From the NCBI GenBank assembly GCA_033064195.1, contig JARBJD010000101.1, positions 161,008 through 225,007 on the forward strand: 64,000 bases of DNA, given 5' to 3'. The stretch's first letter is position 1, and each line of letters begins with the position of its first letter. The translations under genes were made by a program, and so were the position numbers. Shown here in pieces: positions 34,921-46,077 of this stretch. Origin of the DNA: Blattamonas nauphoetae. Taxonomy: Eukaryota; Preaxostyla; Oxymonadida. The notes under the pieces are model-generated. The model saw nothing but the letters and a program-made list of their open reading frames with translations. It did not search any database and was not told the origin of the DNA.

Positions 34921-35782
34921 TGTCCCAATAATTTTGAAAAGAGCCAAAACACTATGGATGGTTTCACTTTTTTTATTTTTCTCCAAATTCTTAAAATCAC
35001 TCAAATATGATGGAAAAGGGGTTTGTTTCGAAATTGAGCTTCGATCGTGACGAGAAACGACACTTTTTTGAAACGCCAATTGAACACATTTATTGTTTCA
35101 AAAACAGATGAGAGAAGATCATGAGGTGAGACAATGTGAAAAAAGAAGGTTCTACAATGGAGAGTACGGATAAGATGTATTGTGAAGAAATAGAGGCAAA
35201 ATACTCAATAGTCTCGAAAATGCTCTATTGCACTTGAATTATCAGTTGAAATTAGATTTCTGCATGAACCCAGGAGTACAAGTATTTTTTCTTGAATTGG
35301 ACACATGTTTGCACCCATCTGGCAAGATCATCATCGATCGTGTCCTGAACACTCCTTTCCTTTGTCTATCTGAAATTATGAGAGATAATTGAGAACAAAC
35401 AGGTTTTATATGTCTGTTTGACACTGGTGAAGAGACATTGGGACATCATTATCTTAATCTCCAAGAGTAACCGTCATGGAAAAAGAGAATCCGCTTTCAG
35501 GTGCTACGAGTTTCAAAGAAAGTGAAAAGAGCACACCCGATCTTCACACATGTGACTTGATGTACATCGATCTGAGTGGAACGCAGTTTATCAAAGGTGG
35601 AGCAGTGAGGTCACAATGAAGGTTGGAGAGTCAGTGCTTGAAAAGAGGATGTGTAGAAACGAAGTTTTGAGAGAAGATATCCGTGGAGATTGAGGACTTT
35701 AATCTGTTCCTGGAACAAGAATAGACAGAATTTGATAGAAAGACCAGTGAAACGGATGGATTCTTTCAAAATTATTGGGACA
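34921..35782 (-). mobile_element. Complete TGTCCC-ended MITE nested in the Mutator-like element
   Basis: 862 bp with 19-bp terminal inverted repeats TGTCCCAATAATTTTGAAA at 34921-34939 and, as complement, at 35764-35782. The terminal sequence resembles those of Tc1/mariner-type elements, but the expected TA duplication is not evident, so the class is tentative. 627 bp of it (35156-35782) recur at 16274-16900. There is no transposase frame. Confidence 0.7.
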
Positions 35783-36457
35783 TGTTGAGTGATGTGAAAT
35801 GGACAAATTCAGGAAGGATTTTGTTCGTCGGCCGTCAGAACGGGGAGATGAATCGTGTGGGAGATGTAGATGCGAATTCGAGTGAGGATCCCCACTTAAT
35901 ACGGAGCGAGGTGAACAACGGTGTTTCGTGATCATCGAAGGCTCCAATGAACCAACGATGGATCTGAAGTTTCCTGATCTATGAAGACAACAGAACAGAG
36001 AGGAGATGAATAGAGGGAAGTCATACAGCGAGGAGAATGAATCGAGATCGAGACGGAAGTGATCTCCTGAAAACTATAGGTAATTTTCACACACCTTCGT
36101 CCCCTGATAATGTCCAGAAGGGAACGAATACAAAATTGAAGATTCGTGAAGGACGAGAAGAACGAGGATGAAGGGTTGGCACTTTTGTGAAAAGAGTTTG
36201 AGCTGATATCGATGAAGAACCAACAAAAAGGGAAGAAAAGACGAAAAAGCAAACCCACTAGTTCTTGCAATCAGTTGATATGGGAGAAAATGTGTATCAA
36301 CGCACATGTCTTCGTAGACAGTGTGCTGAACGGCAAACGCATCATAGAGCTGTGGGATCGATAAGGCAGAAAATGAGAATGAAACAGGATTTATATGACA
36401 TACATTTGCTAGTGAACCATCATCCAGGCGTTATTCTTCGTTGAGTCGGTGAGAAGA

Positions 36458-36697
36458 CTTGATCAACCCAAGGTGTGTTTGAACATTGTGAGAACAGTCT
36501 AAAAAACGGGATAAGGTGAGAAGTGAACGAAAAAGAAGAAATGATATCGAAATTTAGATGTTGGATGTCGAAAATGTGATATGGAAGCAAAAGCAAGGCT
36601 AAGAATGACGGATCTGCGTGTAGACTTTCAGATCTGCGCCTAGACCGATCTGCAGATCTGCGCCTAGACTTTTCTAGATCTGAGCCTAGACTTACCC
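36458..36697 (-). repeat. Right 240-bp terminal inverted repeat of the Mutator-like element
   Basis: Complement of 33719-33958. It ends gacttaccc directly before the second copy of the target site GTCTCCATC. Confidence 0.9.
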
Positions 36698-36706
36698 GTC
36701 TCCATC

Positions 36707-37035
36707 TCCCACTGCAACTTCGCTGGAGACAAATATCAATTATCTGTTCCCCCACTCTCTTTTAATGATTACAAAGGATCGATCTCCATCCTCTCCTGCT
36801 CCTTCACAACGTGTTCAACAAGGACTGCTAGTGGAGCGATGGGCATTAATTCTCAGGAAGATAGTCTCGTTGATTCGTGTCGGTTCGAACACTGCAAGGC
36901 AACCAACAGGAATTCGAATGGGGGAGCGCTCCATCTTGGCGGAAGCTACAACTATGACAACCTCCGTGGGAAGCTGCATAGAGTGGTTGGTTGTGTCTTC
37001 GCAGACTGCGAGGCGGGTAAACATGGAGCAGCCAC
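36707..37035 (+). pseudogene. Receptor K2, part 2: middle of the beta-helix ectodomain
   Basis: About 110 codons between two insertions. The frame continues VSISHCNFAGDKYQLS and carries beta-helix coils (SISILSCSFTTC, NGGALHLGGSYNYD, VVGCVFADCEAGKHGAA) aligned with K1 around 21590-21940. It is cut at 37036 by the foldback element and resumes at 37918. Confidence 0.8.
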
Positions 37036-37915
37036 GGACAAAAGTTTACGGGCACCCAAGTCTGCATTTATGAACAGGTGTTTTTTTCTGATTTTTTTTG
37101 AAACACTTCACAACAATGAAAGATAGTCCTTAGTGAAATATAAAACCAATATAGTGTGGTGAAGTGAAAATCAGGAAGAGAGGTCGAGCCGAATTGGGAG
37201 GAAAATTTGATGAGGGTGACAAGAACACATCTCCTCTCTGTGGAAGAGGAGATGTGAGGAGGTGAGAGTGTTTCTACTCTCAAAAATTGAATGGCTCCAC
37301 TCCTTATTGAGAAAATGTTGGAGATGTCGTCGAAACGAGCAAAATCTATCTTCCGCATCTCGAGTCAATCATCCTTGTGGACATACCAAACTCATTCTCT
37401 TGTCTCAACAACATGTATTCTCTCTCAATCTCAAAAGAAACGACGAGCTGTAGAGAAAACCAATCATTGACACTTTCGTTGTAGTTCGTACAAACCAAAT
37501 TTGGAGGCCCGACAAATAGTTGAGAGAGAATACGTGTTGTTGAGACAAGAGAATGAGTTTGGTATGTCCACAAGGATGATTGACTCGAGATGCGGAAGAT
37601 AGATTTTGCTCGTTTCGACGACATCTCCAACATTTTCTCAATAAGGAGTGGAGCCATTCAATTTTTGAGAGTAGAAACACTCTCACCTCCTCACATCTCC
37701 TCTTCCACAGAGAGGAGATGTGTTCTTGTCACCCTCATCAAATTTTCCTCCCAAGTCGGCTCGAACTTTCCTCCTGATTTTCACTTCACTAGACTCTTTT
37801 TGTTCAATATTTTGGAAATTGCTGTCTTCCAATGTTGTGAAGTGTTTAATGAAAGATTAGAAAAAGTTGATTGTTCATAAACGCGAACAAGGGTGCCCGT
37901 AAACTTTTGTCCATG
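37036..37915. mobile_element. Palindromic foldback element inserted in K2
   Basis: 880 bp made almost wholly of two complementary arms (37036-37434 and 37519-37915, nearly 400 bp each) around an 84-bp centre. The ends are GGACAAAAGTTTACGGGCAC and its complement. A 2-bp repeat (AC at 37034-37035 and 37916-37917) is the only candidate duplication. Mirror frames such as CSFRRHLQHFLNKEW appear in both arms on opposite strands and are a by-product of the palindrome. This is the structure of a foldback-type transposon. Confidence 0.8.
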
Positions 37916-37917
37916 AC

Positions 37918-40318
37918 TGGAGGGGGTGTGATGAATAAAGGAATGATCGACTTGTTAGTGGTCGACTCGAAGTTTGAAAGATGTGGGTTTGCCACTGGAT
38001 CAACTTCCACATTCGGAGGGGGAGTTAGTGTGTATTTCGAGACGAACCTAACTGTGGAGATGACTCACTTCATCGAATGCTCGTCCGTACAAGTTGGAAG
38101 CGCAATTTCATTGGTACACCAGATAAAACTCACCATCTCTGACACTCTCGTGAAGAACTGCACTGCAGGAACGACTGGCGCCGTTTTCATGAACCAATAT
38201 AAAGGGTCGATGTGTTTTTCGTTCACACGTGTGTTCTTTGATGGGAATTCTGTTGGTGAAGACAGAAAAACATTCTCAATAGATTTGGGTTTCGGAGAGA
38301 AGACGACCAAGTTCACTGATGTTGCCATCCTTTGCGTAGGCTACAATCCCTTGCCCACCCTCACGTTCATAGATTGTTACACCACAACCAGTCCTGATTC
38401 AAGTGGAATAATAGTCGGAAGAACGACGCTGCCATCATCGTCTTTGTACAACCCTAAACGATATTTTGATAAAGAATTCGAAAAGATTGGTCCACTTCTG
38501 GAGACTTCACCAACAGCGAGAGTGAATGAGGAGACGGGAAAGATTGAGTTGGAGATGAAGGGGAAGACACCGCTGAGATCGCAGGAATATGAAGTGATAG
38601 TGAAAGAGAACTTGACTGGAACAGAAACAGAATTGAGAATGATGTTCTCGGATGGGACAGGGACTCTCGTCTCTGAGTCCGAAGACAAACTGAAAATTGA
38701 CACTGACTACACGATCATTTCGATTGTTGGAGTCGTTCCTTCGTCTCCCTCTTCTCGGATGACGAATGACATCACAATCCCCGTCGCAGAGTGGGCATTC
38801 AACCTCGCAGCGACTCCAGATTTCCTGAAGTTCACCACAAAACAGGAAACAACAATCATCACACCCGAAGTCCCTTCCTTCTCAACACTCCAGGGTGCGA
38901 CAGCTCGCCTCGTCGAATCTGACCCACAATCGGCGTTTGTGATTCTTCACTTCGACAAAGAAGTGCGTGGATCGTATGAGTTTATTGTGTTGGAGGAAGG
39001 GAAACCTGTGACGCTGACCATCAACGACGAAATCAGCTCCGAATATGTTGGAACGAAAGAGTTCAAAGTGATCGGAGATGGGAAGCTTCTGACGCATGAC
39101 ACAACATACACGATCGAATCGATTGTTCCAACGCCAGAAACTGACTCCATGTTTGTGATGATGCACGACACGATCACATTCCACATCCCCAAATCGCTGT
39201 ATGTTCCACCCGAAGACCCAGAAGAGCCGAAAACCGAACCAGAGGACCCCACTGACCCGGAAGACCCGACAGAGCCAGAACCAGAAGATCCCAAGAAGTC
39301 CATGTCGCCACAAATGAAGGCCATGCTGAGCTGGCTGATTCCGCTGGTTGCGTGTCTGCTGATTGCCGTCATCCTCCTCGTCATTGTCGTCATTCTCCTC
39401 CGTCGACGACAACAGAAGAAATCTGAACCGGCTCAGAAAGAGATGGAAGTGCAGGAGCCGTTGGATGTTGAGAAAGTGGAAGAATTAGGAGTCGATTGTT
39501 CAAATGGAGTGATTCACACTGATGGTCATGAACACTCGAAGTTCAATTCATCAAGTACACTCCAAACAGACATGAACCGCTCGCGAGATGGACTCGAACT
39601 GCAGACAAAGAAGGAGTGGGTGGAGGTGATGGCGTGCAGTGGAGGGTTCGAGGTGTCGCTTGTTGAGGATTACACGACGCTCTATTCGGTGTTGCACAAA
39701 GAGAAGAGAGACATTGCGAAGCGAGCTGTGGGGATGCAGCTGGTGAATGGACTGAAGGCAGTTCTCGCCAATCGCCAAGCGAGTGATGTTGTGACTCGAC
39801 TGTCGTCGCATTGGATTCTTGTTGCCTCTACTGGGAATCTGCAACTGAAACTGCAAATGAGCTCGACGGAAGCAGAACAGGAACCAGCTCAGACGAAACG
39901 GCAAGATGGAGGATTGGAAGGGAATGGAACACTCCCAAACAGACCAAAGGATGTGGAACAAGCAGGAATGGATGGTCTTCGATGGCGAGCTCCTGAAGTG
40001 GTGGCTGGTGGAGGGAGTGCTGTGGATGGGTAGAAAGTGTCAGTTTTTAGTATTGGCCTTGTGTTGTGGGAAATTGAGACTGGTCAAGTTCCGTTTGGCG
40101 AACTGGATGCTGTGAATGCCCAACGACACTCAGGAACTGGAATCGGACCAAAAATGGACACTTTGAAGAACGAATCGTTCATCTCTCTGATTCTCCAGTG
40201 CGTGTCCGCGAATCCGGAATCACGCCCTTCGCTTTCTGAGATTGGTGAGTTCCTCTCTTCTCACCCAGAAGAGTCTCACATGCCATCTCACATCGAAATG
40301 AAAGATCAAACACAATAA
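37918..40318 (+). pseudogene. Receptor K2, part 3: end of ectodomain, stalk, TM segment and pseudokinase with a nonsense codon
   Basis: Runs from GGGVMNKGMIDLL through the last beta-helix coils (FATGSTSTFGGGVSVYF). The stalk is nearly identical to K1 (VNEETGKIELEMKG). It has an acidic Pro-rich juxtamembrane insert (PEDPEEPKTEPEDPTDP..., about 39205-39300) that K1 lacks, and a TM helix at about 39323-39400. The kinase-like tail has RWRAPEVV and SVFSIGLVLWEIETG and lacks HRD and DFG. At 40031-40033 a TAG stands where K1 has CAG (Gln). The frame then continues with full similarity to the TAA at 40316. The TAG removes subdomains IX-XI. Given the two insertions, the copy is a pseudogene. Confidence 0.85.
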
Positions 40319-41168
40319 TCAACTCGACGACACTTCATTCGATCCGCCACGTCACTTCACCAACCACTTGTCATTCATCTCTCCAAACATCTCAAACTCT
40401 TGTACTTATCTTCGTTCAACGATCTACACGTAAGATTGAACACCGAATGCAAGCACACTGACTGTAAAACCCACATCTTTCAAAGCCTCGATATGAGGGC
40501 CATTCCTTCTGATGATCATTCAAACACCACTCACGTCACGACAAGACTGAACTGTGCACTTCCCGTCTCATTCAACTGCCTTTGCCTGTCTCACCCATCA
40601 CCACTTTTTTGGAAGCGGCGGTCTTCTTTTCTGACACCTTTCTTTGTTCTTTTCATCTGACCGTTCATTTTGAGGAATGAAGCGCATTCCCTTCATTCTC
40701 TCATCGAATCAAAATATCCATTTTCATCGCATCTTCTCCATTTTCATCGTTACTCGTTCATTTATCAACTCACATGTCGCGTCAGACTCTCACTGCTCCG
40801 CTTCTGCCTGCTCGTCCATTCCCAAATGCTCGGAGTGTGATATGGTTGTGTGGAAGCTTTCTGCCCATATTCCAAGAGTTTAGTAATGGAGATTGGCCTA
40901 TTCAACTGTGTCCAAGTTCATGGGCAGTACCATTTCCACGAAAACTACATAATAATTCTCCGGACACACTCGACTTGAAAATATTAGTTAAGGGACTTGA
41001 TCAAATCAACCTTGATAGATGTTCGCCAATCCAACACAAACCATACTCCCCACCACCCCCACACCTGACCACACATTTGACGGACTGGTTTGTGTCTCTT
41101 GAGTCTCTGCTTTTGCACTTTCAAGGACTTCATCAATCCTGAATCTTTCACACTTTTCCTTCCCTTCT
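40319..41168. other. No gene seen; 3' flank similar to that of K1
   Basis: The first 60 bp after the stop resemble the K1 3' flank (31066-31125), with substitutions spread over all codon positions, as expected for non-coding sequence. Further on only short frames occur. Confidence 0.5.
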
Positions 41169-43185
41169 ATGAAATCTTACACACATCTTCTCATTCTTCT
41201 CGTGATTTGTGGCATTCTCTCGCAGATGGAGGAATTCCGCAGATCTGAAAGTGAGTTCAAAACTGGAGACGAAACCATCCAACACAAAATCGCTCTTTCT
41301 GTGCTCACAACGATTTCATCCGGTGTGATGATGGACTCATTTGATTTCTTTGATTTTTTGGGCAATGTTTTGTTAATTTTTCTGATTTCATCATCTTTCC
41401 TTCTGTTGGGACAGAATCGTCGAAAATGAAAGAACGAAGCGAAATTGGGGTTCGGAGTGGATTGTTGGAGAGATTTTCGGAACGACTCTCTTCGGATTGT
41501 TCATCCACACTTTCTGTCTGTCTCTCGTCTTCTCTCCAATGATCCGATTTCTCATTCATTTTTCACTCTTTCATTACAGGCCCTTCTGTCGAGTGTGATT
41601 GTGGTGATGGTGACATCGGTGTCGGAAGGAAGACAGAGACTTCGGAGTGACTTGATTCCTTCCCTCCTTGCCCTCTCCTCCGTTTGTTCCTCTCCTTCTT
41701 CATTCCTTCTCTCTTCTGGTTCTTTCTCCTATTCTCGTTTTTGTTTGGTTGTTCAGCATGCAGACAGTTCGTTGTCGACACCAGCCACACACTCGATTGG
41801 GTCTGACCTTTTCTCTCTTCTTCATCATTCTTTCTTCTCTTATCTCTCGCCTTGTTCTCTCTTGTTGTCATTTTGTTCGTGTTTCAAGACTTCTGTGCGG
41901 AGGAAATTTCTCGTCGATGGAAGTGGAGGGAGTGTTGAGTTCAGGAATTGTTGAGAGGCTTTGCACTCGAATCGAAAGCGAATCCAGCGATGTGGATCTT
42001 CTGCCAACACTTCTTGTTTTGGACAGATTGTTATGCAGATTGAGCGATGTGATTGAAGCAGAAAAATTGAACACGACTGCCTCCAAGCTGGATCAGAAAG
42101 TAAATCCAGACTCGCTGCCTCGTCTCTGTGGGGATGCACTTGCTCGAATTGAGAAAGCAGTTCTCGCTGTGAAGAAGTCAGTTGAAGGACAACGAACACC
42201 GGACAAGAAGACACAAGAAGTTCAGAAGGAAGTTGGAGGCATGATCCTTCGACACTTCTCTTCATCGATGCCATCTCCATCGAGGAAAGATATTGATGCA
42301 ATTGGGATTGAATCGCCAGCTGCTCGAAGGGAGAACGAAGCAGAACGAGAGAAGGAAAAGGAAGAGTTTGTGAGAAAGATGAGAGAGATGGAAGCGGAGA
42401 GGGACAAAGAGAAAAGAGAGATGGAAGAGATGAAGAAGACGAACGAACGATTGATCGAAAAAGGACGACAGCAAGAAGAGAAAGAAAAACAGGAAAAAGT
42501 GAGAGATGAAGAAAGGAAGAGAGAAGAGACAAAAACGAAAGAGGAGGAAAGAAAGAGAGAAGTGGAAAGAAAGAGAGAAGATGAAAGGAAGAAAAAAGAA
42601 GAAGAAGAAGAAGAGAAACGAAGGAATGTGAAGGAAGGAGCAGCAGCTATCGAAGTGTTCACACAAGAAAAATACGCAGTCGCCGGAAATGTGTTCACAA
42701 AAAGCGTCAAAGGCACTTATCACCTCCTCTCGCATTCTTTTGGACACACTGTCGTGCGAATCACTCTCATCATTCGAGCCATCCAGAGCAACTATTATTT
42801 TGGGATAATATCAACCGGTCTGACAGAAAAAGCGATCGCTGGAAAGATGTGGTTTTTGAACGAGAAAGGTGGAGCTGGATGGAATTGTCTTGCGAGTGTT
42901 CGGAAATCAAAACAGAATAACAAAGACGCACACAAAGGGTCAGCATGCAAGGCAGGAGCAGTTGGACAGCGAGTAGTATTAGAAGCAGATGGACGAGAAG
43001 GAAAACGAACATTGAAGCTGTCACAAGATGGAGAGACACAGCCAGTCTTCTTCTCCAACATTCCTGTTCCCTTTCGATTCCTTGTGTGGGCGTACGCAGA
43101 CAACGATGCCGTTGAGATCGTGTCAACCGAAGTGTTGAAAGAAGCGTCGATGGTTGGAGGGACTCTGGAAGTGGTAGTGGACTAA
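41169..43185 (+). CDS. Coiled-coil protein with a SPRY-like C-terminal domain, probably spliced
   Basis: The secure part is a continuous frame from about 41895 to the TAA at 43183. An N-terminal helical region (ERLCTRIESESSDVDLL, PTLLVLDRLLCRLSDV) is followed by about 100 residues of highly charged Lys/Glu/Arg coiled coil (42320-42630). A globular domain of about 170 residues follows, with AIEVFTQEKYAVAGNVFTK, IISTGLTEKAIAG, RVVLEADGREGKRTLKLSQDG and FRFLVWAYADND, a layout resembling B30.2/SPRY-type folds. Upstream, 41169-41324 and 41580 onward join in phase across a GT-AG intron (ALSVLTTISSG, then ALLSSVIVVMVTSV), so 5' exons are likely. The junction to the main frame near 41690-41890 is unresolved, and the ATG at 41920 is an alternative start. 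Role unknown. Confidence 0.65.
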
Positions 43186-43683
43186 TCTTCACTCAACGTT
43201 CTTCATGTTCCCTTTTCACTTCATTCCTCTTCATTCACTCCCACTTCTTCAAAAAAAGAGAAAGATGGATAGATTATCTTCAGAGTATGTCCATTTATGA
43301 GTCATCCTGATTGTGACTGGCAGTTGGCAGAAGGGCCTGTCTGTCTTGGCGCTGTGTTGTTGGAATTGAACGGGCTCGCTGGCCTCGTTTCCTGTGAGAT
43401 GAGTCATATCCCCCGCTGTTTGTTGATGGAAAGACTGAAAGTGAAGTTCCGAGAACGGGGTGGTCTTCACAGCGAGACACAGCTGTCCGCACGTAGGTAG
43501 AAAGAGGAAGCGGAGTTCACGACAAGAAGGTGGATCTAAACCGACAGTTTTGTGTTCTCAATTCGTCGGGAACACTTTGTCGTTTTGAACTCGAATATGT
43601 AAAAATGTGGCTTGATCAGATCAACCTCCCCAAACTTTTAAATTCAAAACTAAAACTTTGGATTCATTATTCGTTCATAGATC
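43186..43683. other. Intergenic, nothing recognised
   Basis: Short overlapping frames on both strands without coding character. There is no repeat that I can identify. Confidence 0.5.
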
Positions 43684-44801
43684 ATGACATCAATCAGCTT
43701 TAACTCTCTGTCTTCTGGACGAAACAAGGATACTCCTCTTACTATCACAGCCACCGAGAAATATCCACTCAAACGATTCAACGAACTTCTCGCCTTATAC
43801 TCGAACCCAAGTGAGCATTCTCCTCATGCTTTTCAACTATCTCTGGAAAATCTTTTTTGGAGTGTGTTTTTCTTGCGTTACTTCACATTTCTTTTCTCGA
43901 CAGGATTTCTGAACCACGTGACAAAAGACCAACGAAATGATCTCCTTCACCGTTTTGGTACCGCCATGTCTCAACGTGATAGTCAAGTTTGCTCCCTCCG
44001 TTCCTGAATGTCTCATTTTTATGCTTTGTTCTTCACCAGGACATCGATGTTGATTCGCTCAAGAAAATCGGTCTGTTTCCCAATTGTTCACTTTTTTCAG
44101 TCTCATCCGATGAAGACATGATCGCTCTTTTCCACTCTTCAGGATTATCTCATTCGATCCTGAAACAGATCCAGCCAAATCGGACCAACAATCTTCAACT
44201 CGTCCAACTTGCCCAACTCTCTGAAATATGTCCCCTGATCTCGGTTGAAGCTCTCTCAGAAGACCTCTCCTCCATTTTCCGCAATTTTCTCTGCAACCCT
44301 CTCCCATATCTCGACAACGACCACCCAAATCGTCGATCCGCTTTCTCGACATTGATGGGTATTCTATGCAATGAACTGATGGCCTGTTCCATTCTTGGAA
44401 TTGGTGATGAGGTGTATGAAACTGTCATCACCAATTTCACTGCCTTTTCGGAAGCCATTCTCCGTGAACAAGCTGAACGTCCCTGGATTGGCTCTGATTT
44501 GAGCCTCTTTCAAAAGATCATTGAAAGCTCTCAAACATACACTGCTTGCCTTTTTCTTTACTTCATTCATCAATTTCTTCAGGATCCACTGGAGAAGATC
44601 GCCGCCATCCTCAACCATCTCCTGAACAGCACTGTTTCTTCGATTCGTTATGGGGGAAATAACGGAATAAATCTTCTGTCTCAGTGCCTCCGACACACTG
44701 CCACATTTCTGGATGGTGTGCCATTTTTCGGAGGATGGCTTGTTGCCAACTCGATCAAATGGAACAACTTGCAGGGCATGAACCTTCCACTTCAGAGCTA
44801 G
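43684..44801 (+). CDS. Spliced helical protein sharing its tail with the ARM-like family
   Basis: Three exons (43684-43810, 43904-43986, 44040-44801) join in frame across GT-AG introns of 93 and 53 nt, giving 323 residues and a TAG stop. The body is all-helical and not obviously similar to the copy at 11032 (LLALYSNP, FLNHVTKDQRNDLLHRFGTA, LPYLDNDHPNRRSAFSTLMG, FQKIIESSQTYTACLFLYFI). The end (FGGWLVANSIKWNNLQGMNL) matches the tail of that family, and the sequence after the stop (caaccgacaaaaaccagcg) matches the family 3' flank. So it is either a diverged member or a chimera whose 3' end was replaced by gene conversion. Function unknown. Confidence 0.75.
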
Positions 44802-44899
44802 CAACCGACAAAAACCAGCGACACTTATCACTTGGGTCCCTTCAGTGAACCCATCTTGCACCAGAATCACAACCGACACCGACCACTCTCATCGCAGCA

Positions 44900-45600
44900 A
44901 TGGAAATAGTGACATCTCTGTTCTGGCTTTGTTCAAATGAAGTCCGTTATGCCCTCGTGAAAGCTGATCTGATCCCTCAACTTCTCATCACTCTCAATCC
45001 ACAGTCTTTTTCATTCACCGACGCAGAAGATATCCACATCAACCTCATGAATAGCATCAACCATTCTCTCTGGCTCGCAACTCCACGTCGTCTAGCAAAA
45101 CTCGGAATTGAAGATAACAATGAAGAACAAGCTGTCCACAAGACGATTTTAAAGCAAGTTGTGACACCATCGGAAACGTGTATTTGCCATTTGTGCGTGA
45201 GCCGATTGTCGATCATCGATGGGAAGCAATCAGATAGTTCTTGATTCTTCTTGCCCAGCTCCTCGAAATATGTCCATACAATCATCCAACTATAAATTTT
45301 GTTCTTCATATGCGAGTCTTACCAACGATCCCAAGTTGTCTCACATTCTTCGGATTTGATCGCTCAATCTCTCGTTTTTTGTCGATGATGATTGATACCC
45401 GGCGGAAATGGAACGAACAAGGCGGAGATGTGCAACAGTTGGCGAAGACAATGGATCGAAAGTTGAGAATGGAAGGCATCGATGATATGACGGAACAAAA
45501 GCTGCCAAACAACAATCACTCAACCTACGGAGGATTTGTTGTGGCCAATTCGATCACCTTGAACAACCTGCTGGGCATGAACCTTCTCGGGTATTGGTAG
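44900..45600 (+). pseudogene. Helical-repeat family member, 5' truncated, one frameshift
   Basis: Homology to the intact copy begins at MEIVTSLFWLCSNEVRYALV, equivalent to residue 120 or so; the N-terminal third is missing. The first frame ends at 45244 after SIIDGKQSDSS; the next (45241 onward, LILLAQLLEICPYNHPTI) continues the homology to FGGFV-type tail and LGMNLLGYW before TAG. A single-base change near 45235 explains the shift. It lies 98 bp after the spliced gene at 43684, in tandem. Confidence 0.75.
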
Positions 45601-45609
45601 AAACCGACA

Positions 45610-45775
45610 AGAACCAGCGGCTCTTTCGACCTGTTTCTGACTTCTGTTGGACCACAAACACTGTTTTTGTGTGATCTTGTCGGCTCTGAAATCACCTCAT
45701 GGTTGTATTTTCCGGATCGATTGGGATTATCTCTCCCAAGTCTTCCTCGATGGTCGCCCATTCTCCTCCTTCTTC
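45610..45775 (+). repeat. 3' flank shared by the helical family copies
   Basis: Similar to 12118-12275 after the intact copy, which shows both belong to one duplicated unit. 45776-46033 holds no gene that I can support. Confidence 0.6.
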
Positions 45776-46033
45776 GCCACCACGGCAAGATCCGATGATC
45801 CGTGACCCTCCTCGGTTTAAGGGTTCTGATCGAATGACCAATTTTCCAAATGACTTGATCGTCACATCTTCATTGTCGTCTATCTTCTATACCAAAATCT
45901 TTGGTGTTAATTAGAATTTCGAGACTGTTTGTTTCCGGGATGTCACCATTGTGCCGAGATCAAGGACCTTTATTTGTTTCGACACTTCACAAAGATCCTT
46001 TATTCCCATGTTTCTTTTGAGAATTCACTAATA

Positions 46034-46077
46034 GTCTTCACAGCCCCCCCTGCTCTTGAGCGGGGGGCTGTGAAGAC
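46034..46077. repeat. Perfect GC-rich hairpin, 16-bp stem
   Basis: GTCTTCACAGCCCCCC (46034-46049) is the exact complement of 46062-46077. The 12-base loop (CTGCTCTTGAGC) contains a further GCTC/GAGC pairing. It stands out by its run of C and G against AT-rich flanks. It is either a small foldback element or a structured RNA; no promoter is visible. Confidence 0.85.

Larger units (their letters stand above)
33719..36697. mobile_element. Mutator-like element with 240-bp terminal repeats inserted in K2
   Basis: 2979 bp bounded by long inverted repeats that start GGGTARGTCTAGGCTCAGAT. It is flanked by 9-bp direct repeats GTCTCCATC (33710-33718 and 36698-36706). Long TIRs with a 9-bp duplication are characteristic of Mutator-like elements. 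The interior carries a nested MITE (34921-35782) and short frames without a recognisable MULE transposase, so it appears non-autonomous or decayed. Confidence 0.8.

Noticed and set aside
33914-36307. MULE transposase inside the Mutator-like element
   Set aside because: The minus- and plus-strand frames there are short, and I see no DDE or zinc-finger pattern; part of the interval is the nested MITE.
37171-37777. Mirror-image protein frames at 37171-37368 (minus) and 37580-37777 (plus)
   Set aside because: They are the same sequence read in the two arms of the foldback palindrome. The frame is uninterrupted by chance and shows no protein features.
42222-42747. Long minus-strand frames rich in Phe and Ser opposite the coiled-coil gene
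   Set aside because: They are antisense shadows of the Lys/Glu-rich coding sequence on the plus strand.
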